Shown here: positions 35,445 through 43,991 of the stretch, piece after piece
How the letters are laid out: the number at the start of each line of letters is the position of its first letter
How positions within the stretch are numbered: position 1 is the stretch's first letter
Assembly (NCBI RefSeq): GCF_000379085.1
Contig: NZ_KB905378.1
Span: forward strand, 405,075 to 469,074
Length of the DNA: 64,000 bases
DNA from: Halomicrobium katesii DSM 19301
Lineage (GTDB): Archaea; Halobacteriota; Halobacteria; Halobacteriales; Haloarculaceae
Direction: 5' to 3'
Program-made: the position numbers and the translations under genes
The notes under the pieces: model-generated
Databases searched by the model: none
Seen by the model: only the letters and a program-made list of their open reading frames with translations
Told to the model about the DNA's origin: nothing

Positions 35445-37742
35445 ATGACTATGACACGACCAAACACGCTCGAGATCGAGAACCTCCACGTTCGCTTCGA
35501 CACCGGTTCCGAGACCGTCCGCGCGGTCGACGGCGCAACGTTCGCGATCGAACCCGGCGAGATCGTCGGCCTGGTTGGCGAAAGCGGCTGTGGCAAGTCG
35601 GCCACCGCGCGCTCGATCGTCCGCCTCGAGTCGCCTGGCGAGATCGTCGACGGGAGTATCCGGTACGGCGACCGAGAACTGACGACGGCCGGCGAGCGGA
35701 CGCTCCGCCGGCTCCGCGGCCGGGAACTGGCGATGGTCTTCCAGGACCCGTCGACGACGTTGAATCCGGTGTATTCGATCGGCGAGCAGATCGCCGAGGC
35801 GGTTCGGGTCCACCGGGAACCGGATCGACAGCCACTCCTCCGAGAACTCGCCCGCGGCGCGAGTTCCCGTCTCCGCTCCTCGGAGATTCGGTCGGAAGTG
35901 CTCGAATTGATGGACACAGTCGGCATCCCTCGACCGACCGAGCGGATCGACGCCTATCCCCACCAGTTTAGCGGTGGGATGCGCCAGCGGGCCATGCTCG
36001 CGATCGCACTCGCCCGACAGCCGTCGCTGTTGATCGCCGACGAACCGACGACCGCGCTGGATACGACGACCCAGGCGGCGATCCTCGAGCGACTGGCCGC
36101 GCTCAACGCCGACCACGGAACGGGGATGCTGGTGATCAGCCACGACTTCGGCGTCGTCTCACAGCTCTGTGACCGGATCGTCGTCATGTACGATGGCGTC
36201 GTCGTCGAGCGAGGACCGACCGAACAGCTCAAATCGAGCCCGAAACACCCCTACACCAAGGCGCTGCTTGACTGTCTCCCTCGCCACGCCGATCCCGACG
36301 CTCGGCTCCCGACGGTCGACGGAGCACTGGCGAGTAGGAACGCACCGCTCGATGGGTGTGCGTTCGCCGATCGCTGTCCGTTCGAGGTCGCGGAGTGTCG
36401 TGCGGTCGATCCTCCGAGCGTTTCTGTCGGCCCCGACCGCGACGTGCGGTGTGACGTACCCGAGGCGCTCGAGGCAATGCGAGACCAGCGATCGCAAGCG
36501 GCTACCGCGACTAGTGCGGGTGAGATTTCGACCGAATCGAGCTCGCTGGCCGTCGACGGCGGCGTAACCGGACCCGCAGACCCGACGAACGCTTCGCCGA
36601 GTGAACAACCGAGTTCCGGCACCGAAGAGGGCGCGGAGCCGGTCGTCGCCCTCGAGGGCGTCTCGAAATCCTTTCGAGCATCCGACACGCTCCTCGGTCG
36701 CGTCTTCGATACCGACGACCGTATCCCGGCCGTCAACGGCGTCTCGATCGAGCTCCGGTCCGGCGAGACCGTCGGGCTGGTCGGCGAGAGCGGCTGCGGT
36801 AAGTCGACGCTCGCGAAACTGGTTGCCGGCCTCGAGACGCCCGACGAGGGTACTGTTCGTCTCCGCGGTCGGCCGGTCGACGGCGTCGGCGACCGGACAG
36901 ACGCCCAGCTATCCGAGATCGGCGTCGTGTTCCAGCATCCGGGTGCAAGTCTCAACCCCAAGCAGACGGTCGGTGAGGTGATCGCCGAACCGCTGGTCGA
37001 GGCCGGCTGGTCGCGCTCGCGCCGAGAGACGCGGATCGCGACGCTTTGCTCACTGGTCGGCCTCTCGCCCGAGATCACCGACCGGTACCCCGGCCAGCTG
37101 TCCGGCGGTCAGCGCCAGCGGATCGCGATCGCGAGGGCGATCGCGCTCGAGCCGTCCGTGCTCGTACTGGACGAGCCGACGGCCGCACTCGACGCCTCCA
37201 CGCAGGCGACGGTTCTGAACCTGCTTGGCGACCTGCAGGCTGACCTCGGCCTGACGTACCTGTTCGTCTCACACGACCTCGAGATCGTGCGCCACGTCGC
37301 GGACCGCGTCGCGGTGATGTACTGCGGGCAACTCGTCGAAACGGGCCCGGCCCGAGCGACGCTCTCTCGGCCGACCCATCCGTACACGCAGACGCTGTTG
37401 AACGCGATTCCGGGAGCCGAGCGCAGCGAGGGATATGCGGACCGAACGGATGCGCTCGCGGGCGATCCACCGAGTCCCGCAGCCCCGCCTTCGGGCTGTT
37501 CGTTCCATCCCCGCTGTCCGGTCGCCGAAGACGACTGTTCGCGGATCGAGCCGGCTCTCGAGACCGTCGACGGCGACGGCGATATCCGATCGCGCTGTCC
37601 GTACGCGGGCGATTGGCGTAACGAGCACGATCCGAATGGAGCGTGCAACGCGCACCTCGAGGCCGCCCCGAGCGCGTCCGATGCCGCTTCCGACACCGAT
37701 GGCTCGGCGATCGACTCGACCGAAACACTCGAAATCGACTAA
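35445..37742 (+). CDS. fused double ABC ATPase (OppD-OppF or NikD-NikE fusion)
   Basis: ATG 35445 (MTMTRPNTLEIENLHVRF) gives 765 residues; the frame is open further upstream but that part overlaps permease C and is Arg/Pro-rich. Domain 1 (about 1-340) has Walker A GESGCGKSATARS and signature FSGGMRQRAMLAIALARQPSLLIADEPTTALD. Domain 2 (about 400-690) has GESGCGKSTLAKL and LSGGQRQRIAIARAIALEPSVLVLDEPTAALD. Both end with the Cys-containing C-terminal motif of peptide importers (CAFADRCPFEVAEC and CSFHPRCPVAEDDC). These are usually two genes; here one polypeptide supplies both ATP sites. Confidence 0.9.
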   Translation: MTMTRPNTLEIENLHVRFDTGSETVRAVDGATFAIEPGEIVGLVGESGCGKSATARSIVRLESPGEIVDGSIRYGDRELTTAGERTLRRLRGRELAMVFQDPSTTLNPVYSIGEQIAEAVRVHREPDRQPLLRELARGASSRLRSSEIRSEVLELMDTVGIPRPTERIDAYPHQFSGGMRQRAMLAIALARQPSLLIADEPTTALDTTTQAAILERLAALNADHGTGMLVISHDFGVVSQLCDRIVVMYDGVVVERGPTEQLKSSPKHPYTKALLDCLPRHADPDARLPTVDGALASRNAPLDGCAFADRCPFEVAECRAVDPPSVSVGPDRDVRCDVPEALEAMRDQRSQAATATSAGEISTESSSLAVDGGVTGPADPTNASPSEQPSSGTEEGAEPVVALEGVSKSFRASDTLLGRVFDTDDRIPAVNGVSIELRSGETVGLVGESGCGKSTLAKLVAGLETPDEGTVRLRGRPVDGVGDRTDAQLSEIGVVFQHPGASLNPKQTVGEVIAEPLVEAGWSRSRRETRIATLCSLVGLSPEITDRYPGQLSGGQRQRIAIARAIALEPSVLVLDEPTAALDASTQATVLNLLGDLQADLGLTYLFVSHDLEIVRHVADRVAVMYCGQLVETGPARATLSRPTHPYTQTLLNAIPGAERSEGYADRTDALAGDPPSPAAPPSGCSFHPRCPVAEDDCSRIEPALETVDGDGDIRSRCPYAGDWRNEHDPNGACNAHLEAAPSASDAASDTDGSAIDSTETLEID

Positions 37743-39286
37743 TGAAGGAAACGAGATTCACGATGGACCGACGTACCGCACTGCAAACGACGATCAGCGC
37801 CGCGACGCTTGCCGTCGCGGGCTGTCTCTCGAAGGATCCAGACGACGACGCCGATTTTCGCATCGGAGGCCCGTGGAAACCGAGCCGCGATCCGCTCGAC
37901 GGCGGGAGCCAGCTTCGCCGCCTCGGCATCACCGAGGCACTGGTTGGTGTCGACTACGACGCGAACCCGACGCCGGAGCTCGCGACCGAGTGGGAGCGCC
38001 TCGACGACTACCGCTGGGAGTTCGCGCTCCGAGAGGGCGTCCCGTTCCACGACGGCGAGTCCCTGGACGCGGCGGCCGCCGTCGAATCGCTCCGACGGAC
38101 CGCCGACGCCGCCGCGTTCGCGGACGTCCCGATCGACGCGATCGAGGCCGTCGACGAGGCGACCGTCGCCGTCGAGACCGAGACGCCGTTCACGCCGTTG
38201 CCGGCCCACCTCTCGCGCAACGAGGCAGTACTTCTCAGCCCCGAGGCGATCGGTGAAGACGGCTCGGTCACCGAACCGGTGAGCACTGGCCCGTTCGCCG
38301 TCGACACGCTTCAATCCGGCACCGAGCTACGAGCCGTCCGCAACGACGACTACTACGGGGAGCGACCCGAGATGGAGATCGTCCGCTACGAGGTCGTCAG
38401 CGACGACCAGACGCGGCGGATGAAACTCGAGAACCGAGAACTCGAGATGGCCCGGATTCTGCCCCACGAGATGGTCAGTGCGCTCGAGTCGACCGACGAG
38501 ATCGATGTCTACAGGCATGAGGTTCCGCGAATCAGGTTCCTCACGTTCGACACCCAGTCGGAGCCGTTCGACGACGATCGCGTTCGGCAGGCAGTCGATC
38601 ACGCGATCGATCGGGCGGCGATTACCGAGGGACCGCTCAACGGCGTCGACGATCCCGCCGTCGGCCCGTTCTCGCCCGACGTGACCGAGTGGGCAAACCC
38701 CGACCTCGAGACGGACCGCTACGATCCGGATCGCGCCCGATCGCTGTTGTCCGAGGCCGACTGGACGGTCGACGGAGGCGACAGTGTTCGAACCCGTGAC
38801 GGCGACGAACTCGCCGTCGACGTGTTCACCTTCGATGCCCGGAGTTTGCCGTTGATCGCCGAAGTGTTGCAGGACCAACTTGCAACGGTCGGGATCGATC
38901 TCGATGTGACGGTCATGGAGTACTCAACAATGGTCGATCGGGTCGGTCAGGACTCGTTCGACAGCTATCTCACGTCCTGGGGGACGCTGTGGTATCCCGA
39001 TCCCGACCGGCTTTCGGACATGTTCCACTCAGAGGCCGCGTCGCTCCACCACGGCTACGAGAACGAGCGTGTCGATACCTTGCTCGAGGAGGGGCGCGAA
39101 CTCCGAGACCGCGACGCGCGCCGGGAGCGCTACCACGACATCCAGTCGCTCGTCCTCGAGGACGCGCCGATCGCGGTGTTGACGAACTACGCGAACGTCG
39201 TCGCGACCACGAGCGCGATCAGCGGCTATGAACCCCATCCAACGGAGTTGCACTACGGACTCGATTCGATGACGCTCGAGGAATGA
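37742..39286 (+). CDS. Tat lipoprotein binding protein of the Opp/Nik importer
   Basis: ATG 37742 lies in TAATG with the ATPase stop. This 514-residue solute-binding protein of the SBP_bac_5 family has a twin-arginine start MDRRTALQTTISAATLAVAGC; the lipobox AVAGC anchors the mature protein to the cell surface. The body has ELATEWERLDDYRWEFALREGVPFHDGESLDAA and the later VRQAVDHAIDRAAI, both family signatures. It would capture peptides, nickel or a metal-chelate from outside and pass it to the permeases. It is followed at once by the methyltransferase gene. Confidence 0.9.
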   Translation: MKETRFTMDRRTALQTTISAATLAVAGCLSKDPDDDADFRIGGPWKPSRDPLDGGSQLRRLGITEALVGVDYDANPTPELATEWERLDDYRWEFALREGVPFHDGESLDAAAAVESLRRTADAAAFADVPIDAIEAVDEATVAVETETPFTPLPAHLSRNEAVLLSPEAIGEDGSVTEPVSTGPFAVDTLQSGTELRAVRNDDYYGERPEMEIVRYEVVSDDQTRRMKLENRELEMARILPHEMVSALESTDEIDVYRHEVPRIRFLTFDTQSEPFDDDRVRQAVDHAIDRAAITEGPLNGVDDPAVGPFSPDVTEWANPDLETDRYDPDRARSLLSEADWTVDGGDSVRTRDGDELAVDVFTFDARSLPLIAEVLQDQLATVGIDLDVTVMEYSTMVDRVGQDSFDSYLTSWGTLWYPDPDRLSDMFHSEAASLHHGYENERVDTLLEEGRELRDRDARRERYHDIQSLVLEDAPIAVLTNYANVVATTSAISGYEPHPTELHYGLDSMTLEE

Positions 39287-39963
39287 TGACGGAATCCGAG
39301 CGAACAGAGGACGGAGTCAAAGCCGCCGTCCGAGAGTACTGGGACGACCGGGCCGACTCGTTCGATGACGACAGTCAGCACGGCATTCACAGCGGTGCCC
39401 AACGCGACGCGTGGCTGTCGGTGCTGTCCGTGGCGGGTGAACCGACGAAGCGTATCCTCGATGTCGGCTGTGGCACCGGGGTGATCTCGCTGCTGTTAGC
39501 GGAACTCGGACACGATGTCACGGGTGTCGACTTCGCCCCGGAGATGCTCGAGCAAGCGCGAACAAAGGTCGAGCAGTCGGAGCTATCCGCGGCGTTCGAA
39601 CACGGAGACGCGGAGAATCTAGCCCGGTCTACTAACGCGTATGACGTCGTGACGGCACGCCACCTCATCTGGACGCTCCCCGAACCGGAGCGCGCGATCA
39701 ACGAGTGGCGACGCGTCGTCCACCCTGGCGGACGGCTCGTCCTGATCGAGGGGCACTGGGATTTCGACGAGACGTTTGCGGGCTACGAGGGGATCCGCGA
39801 CGATCTGCCGCTGTACGACGGTCGCCCGCCCGAGGAGCTGGCAGCGTTCCTTCGAGAGCGGGGCATCGAGAACGTCGAATACGAACCTCTAGCGGACGCT
39901 GATCTCTGGGGACAGGAGCCGAACTACGAGAAGTATGTCCTGGTCGGCGACGCGCCCGAGTGA
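39283..39963 (+). CDS. class I SAM-dependent methyltransferase
   Basis: This 226-residue methyltransferase has motif I ILDVGCGTGVISLLLAELGH, an acidic end of strand 2 (GVDFAPEML) and post-motif LVLIEGHWDF. ATGA couples it to the binding-protein gene, so it belongs to the importer operon. The substrate is unknown. Methyltransferases next to Opp/Nik-type importers can modify or make metal chelators (as in nicotianamine-like metallophores), but the classical chelator synthase is not seen here, so this is speculation. Confidence 0.85.
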   Translation: MMTESERTEDGVKAAVREYWDDRADSFDDDSQHGIHSGAQRDAWLSVLSVAGEPTKRILDVGCGTGVISLLLAELGHDVTGVDFAPEMLEQARTKVEQSELSAAFEHGDAENLARSTNAYDVVTARHLIWTLPEPERAINEWRRVVHPGGRLVLIEGHWDFDETFAGYEGIRDDLPLYDGRPPEELAAFLRERGIENVEYEPLADADLWGQEPNYEKYVLVGDAPE

Positions 39964-40096
39964 GGGTCGAAACCCGCTCCGCCGACCTCGGGAGAGTCCG
40001 TCCTGAAACCGACCGGCACCTGGCCGGGTTCCCCCTGTGTGGGGAAGCCGCGCCGTTTACCGCGCGGAGGGTGTCACTCCCCTCTTTTGCGGTCCG

Positions 40097-40354
40097 TTAG
40101 GCGTTCCGGACCCGCTCGGGGAACGAAACAAGCGCGTCGAGGGCCGTTTCAAACACCACTTTCCCCTGCTCGGCCGAGGCGTCGGTCGCATCGCCGACCG
40201 CGCCGTTCTCGCTAAATTCGTCGGTGAACTGGTGAACGACGCCCCCGTCGACCGTGTCGGTCCATGCGGCGGCGTCACCGGCAACTGGCTCACCGACGTT
40301 GTCCGGACAGCAGTGGAGTAGCACGCCCGTCTCGAGTTGCATGAACAACACCAC
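40097..40354 (-). pseudogene. C-terminal fragment of a creatininase-family protein
   Basis: The last 40 residues, FSENGAVGDATDASAEQGKVVFETALDALVSF, match the conserved end of creatininase-type metal hydrolases (G.GD.T.ASAE.G). The N-terminal metal-site regions are missing. The flanking 39964-40571 shows no complete gene; an overlapping frame at 40300-40569 codes two CxxC pairs (YCCECETPL, WCCSCNS) and may be a leftover zinc-ribbon fragment. Confidence 0.5.
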
Positions 40355-40571
40355 CGAGAGGTCCGATTAAGCGACTTCGATTTCACCGCGATGAGGGGCG
40401 TTTCACACTCACAGCAGTAGTTTTCGATTTCTTCCGATGAAGGACGGTTTCGAGGAGATGTTCTGTGGTTGTTCATCCACGTCTCGGTGTCGTCGATCGC
40501 TCGGTTCGGTCGTCCGAGCGTCTCGAGTGCCTGTAACCAGAAGGCGAGCATGGGATCGTTCGACGGCACTT

Positions 40572-40655
40572 CATACGGAAAGTTGTAGTTGCTTACCGAT
40601 GAGCGTCGCCACGGGGGAGACGCTCACCGATAAATTCCTACCACCGTCCGTATCA
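40572..40655. repeat. palindromic repeat, subtype B, copy 1
   Basis: Outer ends CATACGGAAAGTTGTAG and the reverse complement of CTACCACCGTCCGTATCA pair imperfectly. The centre GAGCGTC...GACGCTC forms a stem around GCCACGGGGGA. It is related to the copies at 59888, 62974 and 63057. Its right end supplies the stop codon of the flavoprotein at 40653-41945. Confidence 0.8.
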
Positions 40656-41945
40656 GGATCCCCCTCTGTGTGTCGACGGCGCTCTCTTCGACCCGGCCCC
40701 GTGTCGCGATGCGAGGAGGCGTTCTGCGACTCGACGGGCACCGACGATATTCCGGGCGAAGGGACCGACGCTGGGTTCTGCAAGCGCCCCGGAAACGTGC
40801 ACTGCAGAACGGGTACCGTCGGTCCCTCGCCACGCGAGCGTCCGGTCGTCGAGGACGGGGAAGCGGTTCGCTCCGCGTTCGAGTGACAACGACTCGGCGA
40901 CGGATCCGACGAGTGGATGCTCGGGGACCGGATCGAGTCCGGTCGCGAGGACGACCTGCGCATTCGTTGCGGTCGTCCCGTCGTCGAACCGCATCAGTAA
41001 TCCGTCGTCTGTCGCGTGCGCACACGTGATTTCCCCGTGTCGGATTTCGAGGTCGCCACAGTCGCGAGCCTCGTCGAGTCGCCGTTCGACGTACGGGGGA
41101 ATCGTCGCGTCGTTGCGGGCGGCCCGAATCCGGTCAAGGCGGGCCTCCGATCCCGGCGGGAGCGTGTGAACCTCCTGTTCGATGTGTCGCCAGTTGATCC
41201 AGTACGGGTCAGCTTCGGTCAGCTCGATTTCGAGGTCGTGACGCGAAAGGAGCGTCACGTCCGTGTGTTTCGAGAGGCTGCAGGCGAGTTGCCCAGCAGT
41301 GATACCGCCTCCAACGACGAACGTCTGTCCCGCGAATTCCGCTGTCGTCGTCGGGTCGAACTCGTCGTCCCAGACGTGAACGAGCGGGGCGTCGTCCGGG
41401 AGTGAGGCCCCCCACGTCGGGACCGTCGGCCGGGCACCGAGCCCGATGGCCAGAACGACGTGACGGGCTTCGAGCGTCCCCACATCCGTCTGTACTTCGA
41501 GTCGGTCACCTGCCTCACCCCGGGTAACTCCCGTCGCCATCGACCTGAGGTGACACTCGTCGATATCACGCCGGTCGATGACGTATCGAGCGTGGTCGAG
41601 AAAGAGTTCCAGCGTCGGCCGATTCGGATAGTTCTCCGTCGAGACGAGTTCGGCCTCTCGACGCGCACCTTCCGCGAACGATTCGAGCGAGAACGGCTCC
41701 GTGTCGATGTGGTGGACGAACGTCGACCGAAGCGTCCGCATTCCGCACTGGCGAGCCTTCGTCGCGAACGACGCGAGTAACTGCTCGCGCGGTTCGACGA
41801 GACGGATGTCCTGGTGGCTGTACTCCCCTTCGGCGAGGAGATAGTTTGCCAGACAGGTTCCGTGAATACCGCCCCCGATGATCACGTACTCGTGGGGCTG
41901 GTGGCCGCTCGACGTGTTATCGGCGTCGGGTTCGTCGACGGTCAC
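40653..41945 (-). CDS. FAD/NAD(P)-binding protein of the zinc importer operon
   Basis: This 430-residue flavoprotein resembles N-hydroxylating lysine/ornithine monooxygenases. FAD motif YVIIGGGIHGTCLANYLLAE and NAD(P)H motif FVVGGGITAGQLACSLSKH are both clear; VVLATGLDPVPEHPL is the third motif. GTG 41945 overlaps the znuB stop, so it is the last gene of the znuA-C-B operon. The tail (GAGSKRAPSTHRGGS) ends where the palindromic repeat begins; the repeat supplies TGA, so the native end may be lost. A chelator-modifying or metal-release role is possible but not shown. Confidence 0.8.
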   Translation of the reverse strand: MTVDEPDADNTSSGHQPHEYVIIGGGIHGTCLANYLLAEGEYSHQDIRLVEPREQLLASFATKARQCGMRTLRSTFVHHIDTEPFSLESFAEGARREAELVSTENYPNRPTLELFLDHARYVIDRRDIDECHLRSMATGVTRGEAGDRLEVQTDVGTLEARHVVLAIGLGARPTVPTWGASLPDDAPLVHVWDDEFDPTTTAEFAGQTFVVGGGITAGQLACSLSKHTDVTLLSRHDLEIELTEADPYWINWRHIEQEVHTLPPGSEARLDRIRAARNDATIPPYVERRLDEARDCGDLEIRHGEITCAHATDDGLLMRFDDGTTATNAQVVLATGLDPVPEHPLVGSVAESLSLERGANRFPVLDDRTLAWRGTDGTRSAVHVSGALAEPSVGPFARNIVGARRVAERLLASRHGAGSKRAPSTHRGGS

Positions 41946-42997
41946 TCTCGCTCGCCTCCGTCGGCTTCGATCCCGTCTCGATGCTGGTCGGGTCGTTGGT
42001 CGCTGAGCCTTCGCACGGTCGGCATCCGGTGTAGTAGTTTCCGGGTGCTGAGAGCGACAACGTACACGCCGATGGCCGCGACGACGATCGAGCCACCGGC
42101 CGCGAGCCCGTAGACGTACGAGAGAGTCACACCGGCTATCGCCGCGAACTCGGCAGCGAGAATCGCCAGCAGGATGGACTGCTTGAAGCTCCCAGCGACC
42201 TGCGACGCGGCGGCGACCGGAACGACGAGCATCGCGGCAACCAGGATGACGCCCATGATCTGCATCGCGCTGACGACGACCAGTGCCGTGAGCACGACCA
42301 TGAGACGTTTGTACAGGCGAACGTTCAGCCGCGCCGCGCGGGCGGCCGTCGCGTCGAACGTGACGTACAGGAGTGGCCGATACGCCAGCGTGACGAGGCT
42401 GCCGACGAGGGCGCTCATCACCACGAGGATGCCGACGTTTGCCGTCGAGACGGTCGAGAGACTACCGAAGAGGTAGGCGTCGATGCCGACCGCGATACCG
42501 CCGTCGGTTGCAGTGATGAGGATACTGCCGACGGCGAACCCACCCGTCAGGACGATCGCCAGCGAGGTGTCGCTGTACGCCCCGGCGTGTTCGACGAGCA
42601 ACTCCACGAGTAGTGCCGTGACGACTGCGACCACGAACGCGGTGAGCAGTGGGGACAGCGTGAGCGAGAAGGCCGAATTGAGGAACAATCCGACGGCGAC
42701 GCCGGCGAAGGCAGTGTGTGCGAGGGTGTCGCCGATCATCGCCATCTCTCGATGGACGAGGAACGTACCGACGACTGGCCCGATGACAGCGATACACACC
42801 GCAGCGAGGAAGGCTCGCTGCATGTAGGGATATCCGAGCATCGGCGTCCCGAGTAGATCCGCCAACACGTCCATCCCGGCACCGAAGATATGGTCGAGGA
42901 ACCACTCGATGCCGTCGATGAGTCTGCCACCGATCCATAGGACGGCAGTCACTTCGTCGAACGGCACACCCGCGTCCAGAGCGGAGGGTTGCATCAT
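41942..42997 (-). CDS. znuB: zinc/manganese ABC permease
   Basis: This 351-residue ABC-3 family permease has about nine membrane helices, with the typical HREMAMIGDTLAHTAFAGVAVGLFL near 80-105 and the conserved helix patterns of ZnuB/MntB. It lies two bases after the ATPase gene and overlaps the flavoprotein gene. It forms the channel of the zinc importer. The N-terminal 60 residues (WIGGRLIDGIEWFLDHIFGAGMDVLADLLG) extend beyond the bacterial family length. Confidence 0.88.
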   Translation of the reverse strand: MMQPSALDAGVPFDEVTAVLWIGGRLIDGIEWFLDHIFGAGMDVLADLLGTPMLGYPYMQRAFLAAVCIAVIGPVVGTFLVHREMAMIGDTLAHTAFAGVAVGLFLNSAFSLTLSPLLTAFVVAVVTALLVELLVEHAGAYSDTSLAIVLTGGFAVGSILITATDGGIAVGIDAYLFGSLSTVSTANVGILVVMSALVGSLVTLAYRPLLYVTFDATAARAARLNVRLYKRLMVVLTALVVVSAMQIMGVILVAAMLVVPVAAASQVAGSFKQSILLAILAAEFAAIAGVTLSYVYGLAAGGSIVVAAIGVYVVALSTRKLLHRMPTVRRLSDQRPDQHRDGIEADGGERE

Positions 42998-42999
42998 GG

Positions 43000-43773
43000 T
43001 CAGTGGTCGTGATCGAGGACGTGTTGGTCAGTCCCGTACGCTTGCGCGAGGGCGTCCGTTTCGACGAACTCAGTGGGATCACCGTCGAAGTACAGCTGGC
43101 GGTTGAGACACGCGATATCTGTCGCATTGGTGGTGACGACGCCGATGTCGTGCTCGATGAGGATGACGGTCAGTCCGGTCGCGTTCAGGTCGTGCAGGAG
43201 GCTGTAGAACTCCTCTCTGGATTCGGCATCGACGCCGACAGTCGGTTCGTCGAGTGCGAGCAGGTCGGCCTCCGAGGCGAGCGCACGGGCGATGAAGACC
43301 CGTTGTCGTTGGCCGCCGGACAGGCGGCCGACCCGCCGAGATGCGAGATCCGAGATTCCGACCTGTTCCAATGCCGCTTCGACTGCTCGCCGATCCTCTG
43401 GCGAGAACCGGCCGAAGAGTCGCCGCGGGTACCGCCCCATCTCGACCACTTCTCGAACCGTGACCGGCATATCACGCGCCGCCTTCGTCGCGTCCTGTGC
43501 GACGTAGCCGATTCGCTCGCCGGCGTCGACCTCGTGGGCGGGTTCGCCGAACAGCGAAACCGTTCCCTCGTCTGGTCGTCGAAGTCCGAGCATCAGATCG
43601 AGCAGCGTGCTCTTGCCGCTCCCGTTCGGGCCGACTAACCCGAGGAAGGACCCGGGTTCGACGTCGATCGATACCGACTCCAGAACGGGGACCTCTCCGT
43701 AGCCGAACGTGACGTCGTCGACGCTGATGAGGGGGTCCGCAGACCGTTCCTTCTTCGTCGTTGCTGTCGTCAT
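43000..43773 (-). CDS. znuC: zinc/manganese ABC ATPase
   Basis: ATG 43773 (MTTATTKKERSADPL) gives 257 residues; an upstream open frame is rejected because it overlaps the small gene before it. Walker A GLVGPNGSGKSTLL, signature RLSGGQRQRVFIARALASEADLLALDEPTVGVD, and switch IEHD are all present. It energises the ZnuB permease. It is coupled by ATGA to the small 73-residue gene upstream and by 2 nt to znuB. Confidence 0.92.
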   Translation of the reverse strand: MTTATTKKERSADPLISVDDVTFGYGEVPVLESVSIDVEPGSFLGLVGPNGSGKSTLLDLMLGLRRPDEGTVSLFGEPAHEVDAGERIGYVAQDATKAARDMPVTVREVVEMGRYPRRLFGRFSPEDRRAVEAALEQVGISDLASRRVGRLSGGQRQRVFIARALASEADLLALDEPTVGVDAESREEFYSLLHDLNATGLTVILIEHDIGVVTTNATDIACLNRQLYFDGDPTEFVETDALAQAYGTDQHVLDHDH

Positions 43774-43991
43774 CGGTAGTCGTCGAGGTCGACGAACGAG
43801 TCCCCGTACGCCGTAATCCAGGCCGTCGTCCGATACGGAACGGCCACGTCCGGTGGATAGATCGTACAGACGGGTCTCTCTGCCGGGCCGACGACCAGTG
43901 CCACCAACCCCGAACGGGGACCTTCGGATGGGCCGGGCTCGGCGTCCCCGTCCCACTCCGGTTCCGTGTCGCCAGACGTGGTATCGCTCAT
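43770..43991 (-). CDS. small haloarchaeal protein between znuA and znuC
   Basis: ATG 43991 overlaps the znuA stop (ATGA); 73 residues. An acidic N-terminal half (DTTSGDTEPEWDGDAEPGPSEG) precedes a short conserved-looking domain LVALVVGPAERPVCTIYPPDVAVPYRTTAWITAYGDSFVDL. The PP..D...RTT.WI pattern is familiar from small haloarchaeal proteins of unknown function (DUF7511-like, from memory). Both junctions are tight, so it is co-translated with the importer. Confidence 0.65.
   Translation of the reverse strand: MSDTTSGDTEPEWDGDAEPGPSEGPRSGLVALVVGPAERPVCTIYPPDVAVPYRTTAWITAYGDSFVDLDDYR

Noticed and set aside
40300-40569. Possible zinc-ribbon protein (YCCECETPL, WCCSCNS)
   Set aside because: It has no clear start or end, overlaps the creatininase remnant, and is probably debris; only mentioned within that feature.
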